A stretch of 64,000 nucleotides of DNA from Phoronis australis (lineage: Eukaryota; Phoronida; Phoronidae): positions 224,576 through 288,575 of the forward strand of contig NMRA01000082.1 in NCBI GenBank assembly GCA_002633005.1, written 5' to 3'. Position 1 is the first letter of the stretch. Each line of letters starts with the position of its first letter. Below, one piece after another: positions 1 to 16,108 of this stretch. Both the position numbers and the translations under genes were made by a program. The notes beneath the pieces are model-generated. The model did no database searches. It was given only the letters and a program-made list of their open reading frames with translations, and was not told where the DNA came from.

Positions 1-469
1 GGTAAATCGGAATCGTGTTTCAAGACATCTGTGTAACAATCTACAGGCACCACTAAACAATGCCAAGTGAATAATAAATCAATAGCTTTCATTCAAGGAA
101 AAATATGAACAGTTAAAACTGGACAGTTTTTATACCGTGAAAACATGGCTGCGAAGCCGTAAAATGTGTTCGAGCCTATAACTTTAGAAAAACGCAATAT
201 TTTCAAGAAATATTTTACCGCTGTTTATAGATCCCATAGGACTACCTATGTGCCAAATTTGGTGAAAATCGGCTGACCCCCACCTTGCCGCTCATGGCTG
301 GTGCTCTCGTGGACTAGTACTTAATGTCAATGCAGAAAGTAGCAACAAAGACTATACTGCCAGAATATAGATGCTAAGGTCAAGGAATGACTGAAGTTAC
401 AAGAAGTTAATATAAAAAAATATACTGTCATAGATATAGACGCCAATTTGAAGTAACAGCTGCAGTTAC

Positions 470-582
470 AGGGGCGGATTCAGGATTTTAAAAAGGGGGC
501 TCAGATCTTCTAAATTTGATAATGCTAAAATCAAGGGAAAAAAAGGGGCCCGGATCCCCTTGACCCCTTGGATCCGCCTACG
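470..582. mobile_element. Short MITE with GGGGCGGAT ends
   Basis: A 113-bp G/C-rich block has inverted ends: GGGGCGGATTCAGG on the left and CCTTGGATCCGCC on the right. It is flanked by the direct repeat AGTTAC (464-469 and 583-588), which looks like part of a target-site duplication. No ORF. It probably sits in a downstream AK6 intron. The transposon superfamily is not certain; hAT-like ends are my guess. Confidence 0.55.
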
Positions 583-682
583 AGTTACGAGTGAAAAATT
601 TGTAAAAGAATTTACACCATTTAAGAAGACAGCCAGCATTTTCATCTATTTGCGAGTTAAACAGTGTGGGCTGCAATGCTCA

Positions 683-4687
<4,005 letters not shown>

Positions 4688-5202
4688 CGCTTTCCTACTA
4701 AAGCGCCGTCTGGAGCGCACTCAGAGCATTTGAGCACACACAAGAAGTGAAACTAACAAGTACTAAAATGTCAAAATCAATTCAATATATGTTATTATTA
4801 ACTCTTGCTGCTATTAATTAGATAGTAGTTATTTAATTCAATAAAAAATTCTGATTTATTTATTCATATTTATATGATTTAATCAGTTTTAACTCCGGCA
4901 TTCGATGTGTGCAATGTTTTTGTGACAACTTGATAACCGGATGGGGAAGTTTCGACACACATTTCAAAACATTGGAGATTTTGATTTCGTGTCAAGATGT
5001 TCGTTTTCTTATAAACCTGGCTTACCAGATAATGCACGTGTGTTTAGTTTTGAAAGAAAAAATTCCAGGACCTGTGTCTCACTTCTAATAGTTAGTTATT
5101 CCAAGTTAGAATTGTTTAAAGAATAATTGTTGTGTTAGGACAGGTTTGCATAATTGCAGATCACTACGACACTAGTCGTCAGACCTCAGACACAGTCTTA
5201 TA

Positions 5203-5323
5203 AGGCATTGGTCGGATAGCGGTCCCTGATTTTGAGAACTAGGCAGTCACTGAGTAACAGGCCCGTTATTCACTGGATGGAACTGGTTCTCAAAACCAGG
5301 GACCGCTATATCCGACCAGTGCC
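5203..5323. mobile_element. Palindromic MITE, GAGAACCAGTT family, best-preserved copy
   Basis: The arms pair almost fully. The left arm starts GGCATTGGTCGGATAGCG and continues through GGTCCCTGATTTTGAGAAC; the right arm is its near-exact reverse complement, ending CCGACCAGTGCC. The loop contains CCCGTTATTCACTGG. No ORF of its own. Confidence 0.9.
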
Positions 5324-5639
5324 ATCTTATACTTTACTAGTAACTAGTGTCACCGTCTCAAATGGTCATCGCGACTGTGAAGCTCTTACTAGTCTTAGCC
5401 TTAGGAGCTATGACGTCATACCTCCAGTCGCAGAGCTTCGCTGTCACTAAAGCCATTAATCACTGTTTACAGATTGCTCTTTCACTGACTGTTGAAAAAT
5501 CTGCGGGAGTCGAAACTGGGATTCTTTGTGCGAGAGATATATAAGTGCCAAGCATCCAGACTGTTGGGCTACGAGGCAGTTGCCGCTTGGCAAGCGGCTT
5601 GGATGGGCTTCATTGAACTGTTAGACTCGGAAATCATGT

Positions 5640-5705
5640 GATATGTAGAAAATTTTTCCGGGACCGTGACTTGAACCCAGGTTTCCCATGTGACTGGCAA
5701 GTGTC
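5640..5705 (-). repeat. tRNA-like (SINE head) sequence
   Basis: On the minus strand there is a B-box-like GGGTTCAAGTC preceded at tRNA spacing by an A-box-like TGCCAAATGG. The T-stem pairs poorly, so this is not a functional tRNA. It is most likely the Pol III promoter part of an old tRNA-derived SINE. Confidence 0.35.
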
Positions 5706-7331
5706 CAAACCATTTGGCAAGCAATTTAGAGGAGCTTCATGCGACTGCACGTCACACCCAGATGTCATGCATCACCCCACTACTCCCCCTTCTGCAGAGC
5801 AGGTGCGCCTCCTGACGGTGTATACTGATGTTTATGTGTACATGAAATTTTATTCAGGAAGATCTCAAGTTGGCATTGCTATTTCAGCCCAGCAGGTGTC
5901 AGGGCAAGGTTCTAGAGGTCAGTTTCAGCCCAGCAGTTGTCCGAGCAAGACTCCAAAGTGTATGGACAAGTCTTAGAATAGTTAGCTGAACAAGAGAACT
6001 AGTGAGTAGGTATGGTGCATTCCATTTTTATGAGTCACATGACCCAGCACACTATAATTATTATACTGTGGGGTTGAATGGCTGATAAGAATGCCTGTAG
6101 TTCACCCTTGGCCTTGTAGATTTTTGATAATTGCATACAGAATCAAACTTGTTTCGTCCTAATGTTGTATTTTAGCACTAACAAATATTGCTGTGCTGTG
6201 ACTGTTAGTGAATTGTAGATATGATAAACAGTTAGATTCAAGTGCCTGTGTATAGCAAAGAATGCTTATTGGAAATTGTGCCCTCCGTTGTTGAGTTAAT
6301 AAACACTCAATGAATCAAACCTGTGACCTTTCGGCTAAGGAATTGTACATCAGTGCAACTGTCTAAGGTCACATGGTTGTTGGACTGTCCGTAGAAAAAT
6401 ATCCAAATTTGGCATACTTTGGAACATCTTATCTCAACAATGGCTGATCGAATTCTTATGAAACTTTCAGGTGACATGCTTTGTGCACTTGTAGTATTCT
6501 CCAAGCAATGTGAGGACTTGTTTTTAGAATATTCCACTTTTGCCTGAGGGGTGATCAAGACATAGGACTTCAATGATTTTTTCTGAAAAGTCTTAAGAGT
6601 TGCATAAATTAAAAAGGAAGGGATAATTTAGAAAACTAACAGCGTTTTTAAGATGTCATCTTGAACATATAAATCAAATGAAATTTGGTCGTGTTGGGGT
6701 ACTGTAGTTTTCCTATGAATGTATCTTTTTTGCTAAATTTTAATGAAAAAACATGGTCACGTGTCCCAATTTATAGGAGATTTGTATAAAGTTAAAGTGT
6801 TAAAGTTAAATTCTACAGACTTTCTACTGTCAGAAAATATTTGATTAAATGCACAGATTTACCGATAAAGTCTTACATAACCTTGACTAGTTCCAACTAA
6901 AGGTATCGCAAGGTTACTCTTGTGCATAATACTGTAGTGTAACCTCATTAACTTCGGTCAAGGATGATTTCCAAGATTACATTCATTTTTCAAGCGCTTT
7001 TAAGGAATGCCCTTTTTACAAAATATTACCTAGAAGTATATAGGGTACAGAAATTGAAAAAATGGAAAGTCTTTAATTTGGAGCACTTGTATTTTTAGAG
7101 GAAAAATGAGAAAGTAAAATGTTATTTATTAATCTTAGTATGACCTAAATGGGTTAGAGTTTACCATAATTGGTCAATGTTCAGTGATTTCATGTTAGTC
7201 AAAGTCAGGGATCGTTACCTCTAAGTGTGACCCGACAATGAACTTTTGATGTCAACATACACAATTTGGTTAAACTAAATGTCTTGAGAGGATGTCTAGG
7301 GTACTGACCATTTAGGCAATGCAGGTAGTCT

Positions 7332-7418
7332 GTTTTGGTGGTCCCTGATTTAGGTAATCATTGACTAGTGCCTGTTATTCAATGGCCAAAACTGCCTTTA
7401 AATCAGGGACTACCAAAT
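7332..7418. mobile_element. Palindromic MITE, GAGAACCAGTT family, short copy
   Basis: Inverted arms TTTGGTGGTCCCTGATTTA and AAATCAGGGACTACCAAA flank the family loop (CCTGTTATTCAATGG). Its right end overlaps the start of a 55-bp tandem duplication. Confidence 0.8.
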
Positions 7419-7520
7419 GTGACCATTCTCTTTGAATTTGGTGCAAAACCAAAAATGTTAAAAGGTACCAAATGTGACTATTCTCTTTGAATTTGGTGCA
7501 AAACCAAAAATGTTATAAGG
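7411..7520. repeat. 55-bp tandem duplication
   Basis: Two nearly identical 55-bp units start TACCAAATGTGAC and end AAAATGTTAAAAGG. The first begins inside the right arm of the palindromic MITE at 7332-7418, so the duplication arose after that insertion. Confidence 0.9.
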
Positions 7521-7672
7521 TTGTAACTAGTTACAAGCATTTCTCTGCACTTCTTTGAAAATCTACTATTGGAATTTGCAAAACCAAGCTTTTGGTAGCT
7601 CAGGGTTGAAAAACAAACCGCGGTACTAACCATGGAAACCTTGGTACACTGACCTTGATTTTTCAGCCTAGC

Positions 7673-10600
7673 ATGTCGTTTGACACACAGAGCCTGTCCA
7701 GCATAGCCAGTAATGAGTCGGTAAGACACGATTCGTTAGCGGTCAAACGGCGCGTTCTTGGCCAGCTACATGACGACCTACTGGCTGCAGATGTTCGCTG
7801 GTGCTTATTTGTTGGCGCGGCAACCAGCTATCGCCACGACACTGTTCTCAAGCCGTTTCCACCCATGTATATTGAGGATTACAACGAGAAAAATTTTGCA
7901 CGTCTGGTAAATCGATTTTTTTATTTATTAGTGTAATCTTGGAAATTGTTTTCCCATATTATCTTGTTTTTCATTCACTCCCTTGCATTGATTCACAAGT
8001 AAGTCTGACCTCACAGGAGTAAGGGACAGTGTTATGGGTGGTAATAGTCAGATATAACTGGCTGGCATTTTAAGACCCAGTTTTCTCCACCCAATAATGG
8101 GCATCAACTGGTTCTCAAAATGTGGGCTCTAATTTCTTACAGGTGTTCTAGGTTTTGAGAACCTGTTTATCAGTGGAGGAAACTGGTTCTCTAAATCTGG
8201 TAAACCCCTGTAAATGACTATGTTACCCTGTTGCATAATTCTTGCTTGCTTGACAGTGAAGCGTGGACTTGAACGCCTGCCTGTCCGTGTGTCATCAAGT
8301 GCCGAGGCTCTTCAGAAAGGAGTCAGGAACTCTGGCTAGTAACCCACACTGTCTCTACAGGCTAATAACTATTAACTTGGAAGTTTGCAAACTCACAAAA
8401 TAAATTTGAATTGTCAACATATGTATGAGGATCAATAAGGAATTAATTATTGGGCTACAGGGCTGTCCCTTAGAAAGTTAGTGAAACTACCTATTGGGCT
8501 ACAGGGTGAACCTTAAGGTAGTGAAACTACCTATTGGGCTACAGGGTGTCCTTAAAGTTAAGTGAAACTGCCTATTGGGGTACAGGGCTGTACCTAAAGT
8601 GAGTGAAACTACCTATTTGGCTACAGGGTGCCTCTAAGGGCAGTGAAACTACTTATTGGGCTACAGGATGTCCCTAAAGATAGTGAAACTACTTATTGGC
8701 TGAGAAAGATTGCCTGTTCACAATTCATTCAAATTCACCATAAGTCAGATTTTAGTTTGGGTTTGATTTTTTTTTACAAAGTGTAAAAAAATAGATTATA
8801 CTCAGTATTAGCCTAGGTAGACACTGCGTCGATTACCCCAAGACTTTATGTCTGCAAACTTTAAAGTTAAAAGCAGCATTTATCCAGGTATACAAAACTA
8901 TTTGAGAATATTTGCACATTCTGATATTAGAGCAATGATTGTAAGTGCAAATAATTGGAGAAATATTTGTGTTGGAAGACTTACTGAATTTGTCAGAATG
9001 TAATGCGGCAGGTTTTCATTTTTTCTAGCTATCTGTGATTGATGAGGTGCCACCCTTTGACACCCTCTTGGCTTCCAACTGTGAGCATGTCAGTAATGAA
9101 GCCCTGGCTTTGGTTGACTGGGTGCTCAACAGAAATCGTAACCCGACCTTACACCATGTGGACAGCTCTGTCGTAAGTGCTTAAACGGCTGCTTTTCATT
9201 CATGTCAACTAAGTTCTGATAAAATCCCATGTGTCATTGATTGAACTATACACGGTAAACATCAGCAGGTGAGTTGCAGGTTTGTTTACATCGTGAAAAC
9301 ACCCAATGATGAAAATTCATTTTGAAAAGTATGGCTTAAAGTTTATTCACCAGTATGAAAAATATCGCCCGTCCTGAACCTGGAATTGAACCCAGCATCT
9401 CGTGTTTATTGGCTGGGCACTCAGTGTTCGGTAGATCCTGGGTTCACTTCATAGGTCGTGATATGCAATTAGGTAAAAAACTAGAGCGCTGTCGAGAATG
9501 AATTTAATCATTAAACTATAATTTACATCCTTGGTAGTGATTAAGATACTTTTTGGGACCTGTAATGCATGTTTGGATTTTGTATGACTAATACGAACAT
9601 GTCATGAGTAAGGATTATAAAATACGTGACAAAGGAAAAACAAGTTCTAAATTGTACGAAACATTTCGTAAATGATTGTACAGACAGAAACCTGGCCAGT
9701 TGCCAAGAGAATCGAAGACGTAGAATCCACATTAATCAACTGTTCTAATCTGTCGTGATGTGCAGTTTGAAAATGATGCTATGGCGAGTTTGTATTGTAA
9801 TTTTGAGAGTTTGTGTCACAATAGTCTCCATAGAGTGGACTACAAATTGGTAACATTAATTGCACTTGGTATGTGCCTTCTCGGCAATAGTCTGATATAA
9901 CGTTCCTGTATTTTGTGAACCGGTGTGATGCACGTTATTCAGTGGAGAAAACTGCTTCTCAAAATTGGGGCACGTTATATCGGACAATTACGTGCCTACT
10001 CTATAGTAATTAACACCCAACCATAACCAAAATATGCATATGGACAAAAATAGGCAGGTGATATTATTCAAAATTCACTTGTTTTGCAAGTATGACCAGT
10101 GATATCACAATTCCTATCTGACAGATGTGTCAGTTTGAATTAATTTCAATTACTGCATGTCCGCTGAATGTATGCCAATGATGAATGTTTATCTTGGTAG
10201 AATCGTGCTTTGTTATAGATTTCGTAAAGAATTTTTGTTGAATTTTCATGGCCTTGTTGTATCCCAGTTCCAGCAAATCAGTAAGCTTACCGGGATGACT
10301 GGAGCAGTCGCGCGACCTAGTCATATTTTCAAAGTGGAGCCGGGCCGCACCAGCTCGGCCAAGTTCAAGGCCATACGTCAAGACCGCCAGCTGATTTACG
10401 CGTTCCACGGCAGCCGGCTTGAGAACTTCCACTCAATACTCAACCATGGTCTGCATAACCACATGAACAAGGTTAGCTGGTAGATAGACAACTCTGGATT
10501 GGAAAAAACAAAGGGCGAAATAAACAAGTATTTTACAGTAAAAAATCTCCAGTGACTAAAAATGACAAATTTCTATGGCAATCTTGCATCAGCCTCAGCG

Positions 10601-13600
10601 TCAGATTTCCTACCTTTTTCTAGTTGACAATTTCTTCTGACTAATTAAACTCTTAATTACCGTCGTTAAGAAACAAGCTGAAACCGATTTTATAGTGAAA
10701 AGTGGTCTAAATGTAAATTATTTTGGGGCAAGCCAAATGATAAGTGGTTTTATGTCGAGCTTTATACCATGTTGGCATTGATTGGGTCATAATACCATGT
10801 TGGCATTGATTGGGTCATAATACCATGTTGCCATTGATTGGGTCGTAATACAATGTTTAGTACAATTCAGCTAACAGAAAAGTCCGCTCATTGCAAAAAT
10901 GATATCAATAGTTTTGAATTTTTGATTTGGTTTTGTGAACAACTTATCTATTTGTTTCAATAAAAATTGTAAGTCACAATTTTTATAGCTTCCCGTGCAA
11001 AATAGAACTTTTTAAAATCAATTCAAAAAGTATTGTAGAGAACAGTGCATCAATTATAATATCCAAAAATTTCATTTTAATTCAATTACGGTATTCGCCA
11101 TAATAACCGCCCAGGGCGCTTAGAAAAGTTCGGTTCAGGGGGGGGCGCTTATTATAACCCAAGGCGGTTGAAACCCGGTCTCCGAAACAGATGAAATCGG
11201 AAGCTAAGATTCATCAAATTTACGCTCTGTGACGTATCTGTAATCTACGAAAAACTTTGCTGCTAAATCAATTACGATCATTTTACAGAAAATTGTGCTG
11301 AAATCCCAGGGCGAAAACTCGCCGACTGACTGCCTCGAAATCGCCGTCTTCGATATGGCGACTTCAGTGCTTGAATAAAAATAGTTTTGACTCAAGCAAA
11401 TTACCTGAAATCCTCATTAAGAGCTCATTTGCCAAAGCAGAGACCGTCTTTTTGCCAGAGCCACGCAATCTAACGAGCTATGTGCATTGTGTCTAAAGAG
11501 TCGAGCAGTAGGCCTAAACCAGAGCGTGTTTCATTCAGCACTTGGTCTCGTGCTAAAAACGTTCGACATTTGTCTCGGTAAGGCCCATATTAGTTGCCGT
11601 GTAGCTCGATGCGTACATACGTATAACTATCTGACAGTTATTTTTCGGTGTAATGGTGTGTAAGCATTCACTGTCAGTTGTCATTTTATCGGATATTCGG
11701 CTTAAAAACACCAATTATGGTTAATCAAACAATCCATCTCAAAAATAATGCAAACATGTTTTATAGTATTAGAAATTGTCAGAAATTAGTGCCAATATTC
11801 ATTTCCTACCGATGCTATGCTACCCGTTTCATGAATGGATAGTTCCCGACTAATGTCTTTGATTACAGGTTCATATATTTAGCGCGCGCTTCTTGGCCAC
11901 GTGCGTTTAACACCGAGTTATTTTTATTCATAGACAGTCGATGTGTCTACTGAAAGGTCAGACCATGGTGGGACACGTTCGTCACGCGAGTAGCAACGCT
12001 GTTGCGTTCTTTTTGAAGCGCTGCGTTACTTTGAAGTGTATAGTCACGGCTAAATACAAACGTAGCAGTGCCGCTGGTTGTCTAGAAGACCCGTGCAAAA
12101 TTTTTTTGATAAATTGAAGACGTTACTGTAGCCGAGTTTTAGGACTGTAGGTACGTCATTGTTCGCATGTACACGTTCACGGACTGAGCGCTTATTTCAG
12201 CAAAGTCTGAAAACGCGTGGGGGGCGCTTATAGGGGCATGGGCGGTTATTATGGCGAATACGGTAAGCATTTTTAATTTTATGATTTTTCCTTACCTTGG
12301 CAAACATTCTGCGTTTTATCAGTGAACATGGGCGTATCTACTTTTATAATCCATTAACAAGCGTTTAGCAGTTAATTCAATTTCAAAACAAATGGCTGTC
12401 CCCATATGTTTGCCCATCAAGAGTATTGTACGTGGGCATATGAATTCCCTGAGTCAGATTTTGATTTAAATGAGATGGCTGTAATGCCAACCGTTACATA
12501 TTTACTTATGGCATCAAAATCAGTCTGCAGAATGTTTCCATTTTTTGAGTATGTATTTCTCCTTGAAAATCAGTTGAAATTAAAATACGAAACCACTTTT
12601 GAAATAATCGGCATTTTTGAAGCGCCGTCCATAAAGTTCGGACAGAAAAATCCAATGAATGATGTAATAGTCAGGAGCAGGTGGTTGGATGAGTAAGACA
12701 CGGCACAAATACAAGCGCATATTAATGTAATGTGCATGTTGAGTTGAAGATTAGTTTGTGAATGACCGGCTAAATAATGAAAAATGTTCTTTAGTGACTT
12801 TTGATTGTTGATGTAATTTGCTTTGAAAAATGTGTCAAACGTGGAAGTTTGGAGACCGATGAATTCCAAGGAATTAAATTATATGTTAAAGTTTTTGAAA
12901 ATGGGGGAAAATTCACGATGTTTGTTGTGGTGACTTCAACTCTGAGAACTCGGTAGTTCACAATTTCTTGGGTGGATCGGAAATAATCGAGATTTGTTGA
13001 AACTCGCCTTCCGATGCAAAGAGATCCACCGCAGTGTGATGATCCGAGCTTGTAGAAAACGACGCTTCTTTAAGTTAACTTTATTCGAATAAATTTGTTG
13101 TTTTTTGGCTATTGGCAAACGTGCACCTTTTTGCTTGCAAAATTCAGATTTTTAACGTTACGTGAAAGTTTACCGATTATGTGTTTAAAAACAGCCTGGC
13201 AGCCCTGTCAATTATATATGTCTACATTCTTTATAAGCACTAGTGCTAGGCTAATAATTACTTTTGCTTTTTCAGAATGCCCTATTTGGTGAGGGTACTT
13301 ACCTGTCTAGTGAGCTGTCTGTGTCTATGCCCTATAGTCCTGTTGGTAGCGGATGGCAACATAGTTGTGTTGGCAGCAGTCTATCTTGCGTCGCTGTCTG
13401 TGAGTTGATTGACGACGCGTCAGTCAAGCGGCATGTGCGCGGTAAGCATTGAGATGGCTCTCAAGGGTGGTTGATATCGCCCATCTGTGCATACCTCATA
13501 CACATCCATGCACCCTTTTTTGTTTTTTCCCACACAGTGCAATCCGTAGTGGCTGCAGATCTTTTTGCTGTAGACACAAAAAAGTTTGTTTCTTTGTTTA

Positions 13601-15497
13601 TGTTTCATTTCGGTTCACATGTTTTATGTTTATGTGTACGTGCCTCGTACACAGTTATCCAGTCACTATTTGTCTTCATACTTAGTTAGCCAATGAGTAT
13701 TTGTCTTGTACAAGGTTATTTAGCATTTCAGTGAAGCAGTTTTTTGAGTGCATTTTTTCAAAAACATGGAACCGGTCTTGTTTTCAATCATCGCATCATC
13801 GCCACTTGCAGTTGAAGCAATTGGTGAACTTCGTTTGATCGTTGGTTTTAATTTGAACAGATCATTTTTCTTATAACGGAGGGAACAAATACTTGGGAAT
13901 CGCCCAGAAAAGAATTGCGTAAGTATGGAAGTGCAGCTCATGAGAATAGAAAAGTGTTAGTGGGAACAGAAGTGTAGTTTGTGAGAGAGGAAGAGTGGCT
14001 GCTTCACATTGAGTCTATTCTTCCAACTGTGTGCTGCACAGTATTGAGCTGAGTTTTTACCATATAAATTTTCTGTTTTAGATGGATCGGGGTCGAAGGA
14101 CCCGAGGTTATCCAAAGTTGCCGGGAGTATCGGCGGCAGTGTGCCTGACAAGTACTACGTCGTTCGCAATAACGAGATGTTGAGAGTTAAATACCTACTC
14201 GTGTATGTCGAACAAAAACTACGCAATCACACCGTACGGTAAGATCGCAATTGTCCTGATTAATTGTCCAGGGTATTTGAAGTGACAAACAACTCTTTGA
14301 ATAGAGGTGTGCATTGTGGGTGGATTTTGACTCGAGTGACTTATGTCTGTTAATTCCCAGACAGTTAGTTGCATTGATGCCATTTACTTAACATGCAGAA
14401 GTAGGCCATGTGCTGTTTCAAATTCACTGGTAATTGAATAGTACTTGGTTGCTGAAGTCATCCATAGATGGCGCAAGGGCATGATCATTTGTTCACAAAT
14501 CATGAATGTTTGAATTAGGGTGGGTGTGCACCTGAATGCGGGCATTGAAAAGTTAAAAGTTTGAAACTTTTGAGTGAGTCTTTACGTGCATGTTTTTGGG
14601 CCCGCGCGCTTATATTGATCATGATGGATTTTTTCAGAGAAAGTTTTGCCCATACTGTTAAATTTACAATATTTTCTTTTTTATTTCAATGCTAAAACAT
14701 TAAACATTACGTAAATGACACATGGGTGTGATATATTTCAAGAAGCAAAAATGAAACAATAACAATAAAATGATCCAGAACTGAAAAAGTCTTTCCATTG
14801 CTTTAAAGTTTGCTGCCAAATAACTTTTCAATGCCTTCTAACACCACGTGAATGTTCACATTTTTCAAAAATATTGTCTGGTGATAGTATAGAACTTGCA
14901 TCTTTATAAACCAGTATATTCAGTGTTCTTTATGATTCATGAAAAAATGAAACCTGTGTCCTTATTTTGTGAGATTTTACCAGGCAGCGTTCATCTGTTG
15001 TCCGAGTGGCTTTGTAATTTAACCACTCTTGTGTGGCTTCATTTTGAAGCCCCTGACTTGGTTCTCTTAGGCCAAAAATGCTTAGTTGGTTCATGTTTGT
15101 TTTTTGCTGTCTTTTTGAAATAAGAAATCCACTAAGCCAACCAAAAATTATGATTTTTTTTACTCATCGCTTGGCAAACCATTTGTTGCAAACACTATGT
15201 ACTTTGTGTAGCTTTGCAAGAAATTGATGTCAGTGGGCAGTTTTTTAGTCGGTGAGAGCAAGTATTGAAATGAATCGAGGTAAAGACCAGAACTAACTTT
15301 GCCTTGTTTGGCCTTATGTTGCATTTTATGAAATATTCACTAATTGCAGACCTCCATCTGGTAGACGTCTGCTGCACTGGCTTTCCAAGCACAAGTTTGC
15401 AGTGTTTCTGGTACTGTACGGAGTTCTACTATTGGCCATTGGATTGTCCAACTCCCGAACATTCCAAACCTTTTTGCTGAACACGTTCCGTATGTGA
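7673..15497 (+). CDS. PARP16: Protein mono-ADP-ribosyltransferase PARP16, complete coding sequence
   Basis: PARP16 is a tail-anchored ER and nuclear-envelope enzyme that transfers single ADP-ribose units from NAD+, and acts in the unfolded protein response (known from mammals). Exons: 7673-7906, 9029-9172, 10268-10471, 13276-13441, 14082-14238, 15350-15497; 350 residues, all GT-AG. The PARP catalytic fold is clear. AFHGSRLENFHS supplies the NAD-binding His (H173), GEGTYLSS supplies Tyr (Y203), and the LRVKYLLVY strand supplies the third-position Tyr (Y287 by alignment), so the H-Y-Y set of PARP16 is kept. A hydrophobic segment at about 318-334 is the C-terminal membrane anchor, followed by a short tail. 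Human PARP16 is about 322 residues; the extra length is a Ser/Asn-rich N-terminus and linker changes. The start at 7673 follows a splice acceptor, so a 5' UTR exon lies upstream. Confidence 0.96.
8041..8140. mobile_element. Palindromic MITE, GAGAACCAGTT family
   Basis: Begins TAATAGTCAGATATAACTGG, with the family core TTTTCTCCACCCAATAATGG and CTGGTTCTCAAAATGTGGG. A second partial copy of the core follows to about 8215. PARP16 intron 1. Confidence 0.75.
8446..8700. repeat. About 42-bp minisatellite, 6 copies
   Basis: Diverged tandem units each contain CTATTGGGCTACAGGG followed by CCTTAAAG-like sequence and AGTGAAACTAC. Unit lengths vary by a few bases. PARP16 intron 1. Confidence 0.92.
9884..9990. 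mobile_element. Palindromic MITE, GAGAACCAGTT family
   Basis: Inverted ends are CAATAGTCTGATATAACG and CGTTATATCGGACAATT. The loop contains CACGTTATTCAGTGGAG. PARP16 intron 2. Confidence 0.88.
10765..10855. repeat. 31-bp minisatellite, 3 copies
   Basis: Three units start TACCATGTTGGCATTGATTG; the first two are identical and the third has two changes. PARP16 intron 3. Confidence 0.93.
11087..12265. mobile_element. 1.18-kb non-autonomous DNA transposon with long inverted ends
   Basis: The left end TACGGTATTCGCCATAATAA is matched in inverse at the right end (TTATTATGGCGAATACGGTA), with one mismatch over about 25 bases. The inverted match continues as GC-rich CCGCCC and GGGGGGCGCTTAT blocks. 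The interior is GC-rich compared with the flanks and contains no ORF over about 65 codons, so it is non-autonomous. No clear target-site duplication. It sits in PARP16 intron 3, the gene's longest intron. Superfamily unassigned. Confidence 0.85.
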
Positions 15498-16102
15498 CGA
15501 AAAAACATGGTGTGGAACTGGAGAGGACGGGGTAAACATCCCGGTGACATCTTTTGATAATGAAAGGAACTAGGTCAAGGTTGTTGAAGTAATTTTTCTG
15601 GTGCTGGAAAGTACTGAGGCAAGAGGCACGTTTATTCACCAAATTTGCTTTTCTCGCAAGATACACCTTGGTTATCGTGCCTGTTGTCAGCATTGATGTA
15701 TTTTATGGTGCATTTAGAACATGGGTTTCTATGTAGGTGCGTGATTTTGAACTCAGGTTAAACATGTGGAGCAATGCATGATATCTCAGTTTACAGTCAG
15801 TTTTTGGTGCTAAGCCTACCTAATATCAAAGCAGCTAACTTTTGACTTAGACCACTCATGATTATGAAACTGGGGCCTGTTTCGTGAAAAGTGATTTAAG
15901 ACAGAAATTTGGTCTAATTCTGGGCTTGAAGAGGGTAACTGGTTCGCATAGTGGCTTAGAATTTTGCAGACGGTTGTAAGTCATTGGTATCGCTCACACA
16001 CTCTAATCCTTTTGAAAGTGACGTGCAAGTTCACTTAAAGCAGTTCTTTGAATCCCGCTCTTAGTCTTACTACTGTTCTAGTTTGCCTGTGTTAGTAAAC
16101 TC

Positions 16103-16108
16103 AATAAA
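16103..16108 (+). terminator. Candidate PARP16 polyadenylation signal
   Basis: AATAAA lies about 605 bp after the PARP16 stop codon, on the sense strand. It is the first clear canonical signal I saw there, so a 3' UTR of about 0.6 kb is plausible. No transcript evidence. Confidence 0.4.

Larger units (their letters stand above)
4688..7666. other. AK6-PARP16 divergent intergenic region
   Basis: This stretch of nearly 3 kb separates the two start codons. It should hold both promoters and probably a non-coding 5' exon of PARP16, because a splice acceptor (TTTTTCAG, ending 7666) precedes the PARP16 ATG by only 6 bases. I could not fix the upstream exon. The stretch contains two palindromic MITEs, a tRNA-like sequence and part of a 55-bp duplication. 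ORFs of 61-112 codons here show no recognisable domain and overlap repeats. Confidence 0.6.

Noticed and set aside
9365-9450. T-arm-like GGGTTCAATTCCAGG on the minus strand as a tRNA gene
   Set aside because: The T-arm pairs, but no A box or acceptor stem could be found at the right distance; at most an old SINE remnant.
12406-12696. 96-codon plus-strand ORF in PARP16 intron 3
   Set aside because: No recognisable family, no upstream acceptor or promoter evidence, and the complementary strand is equally open.
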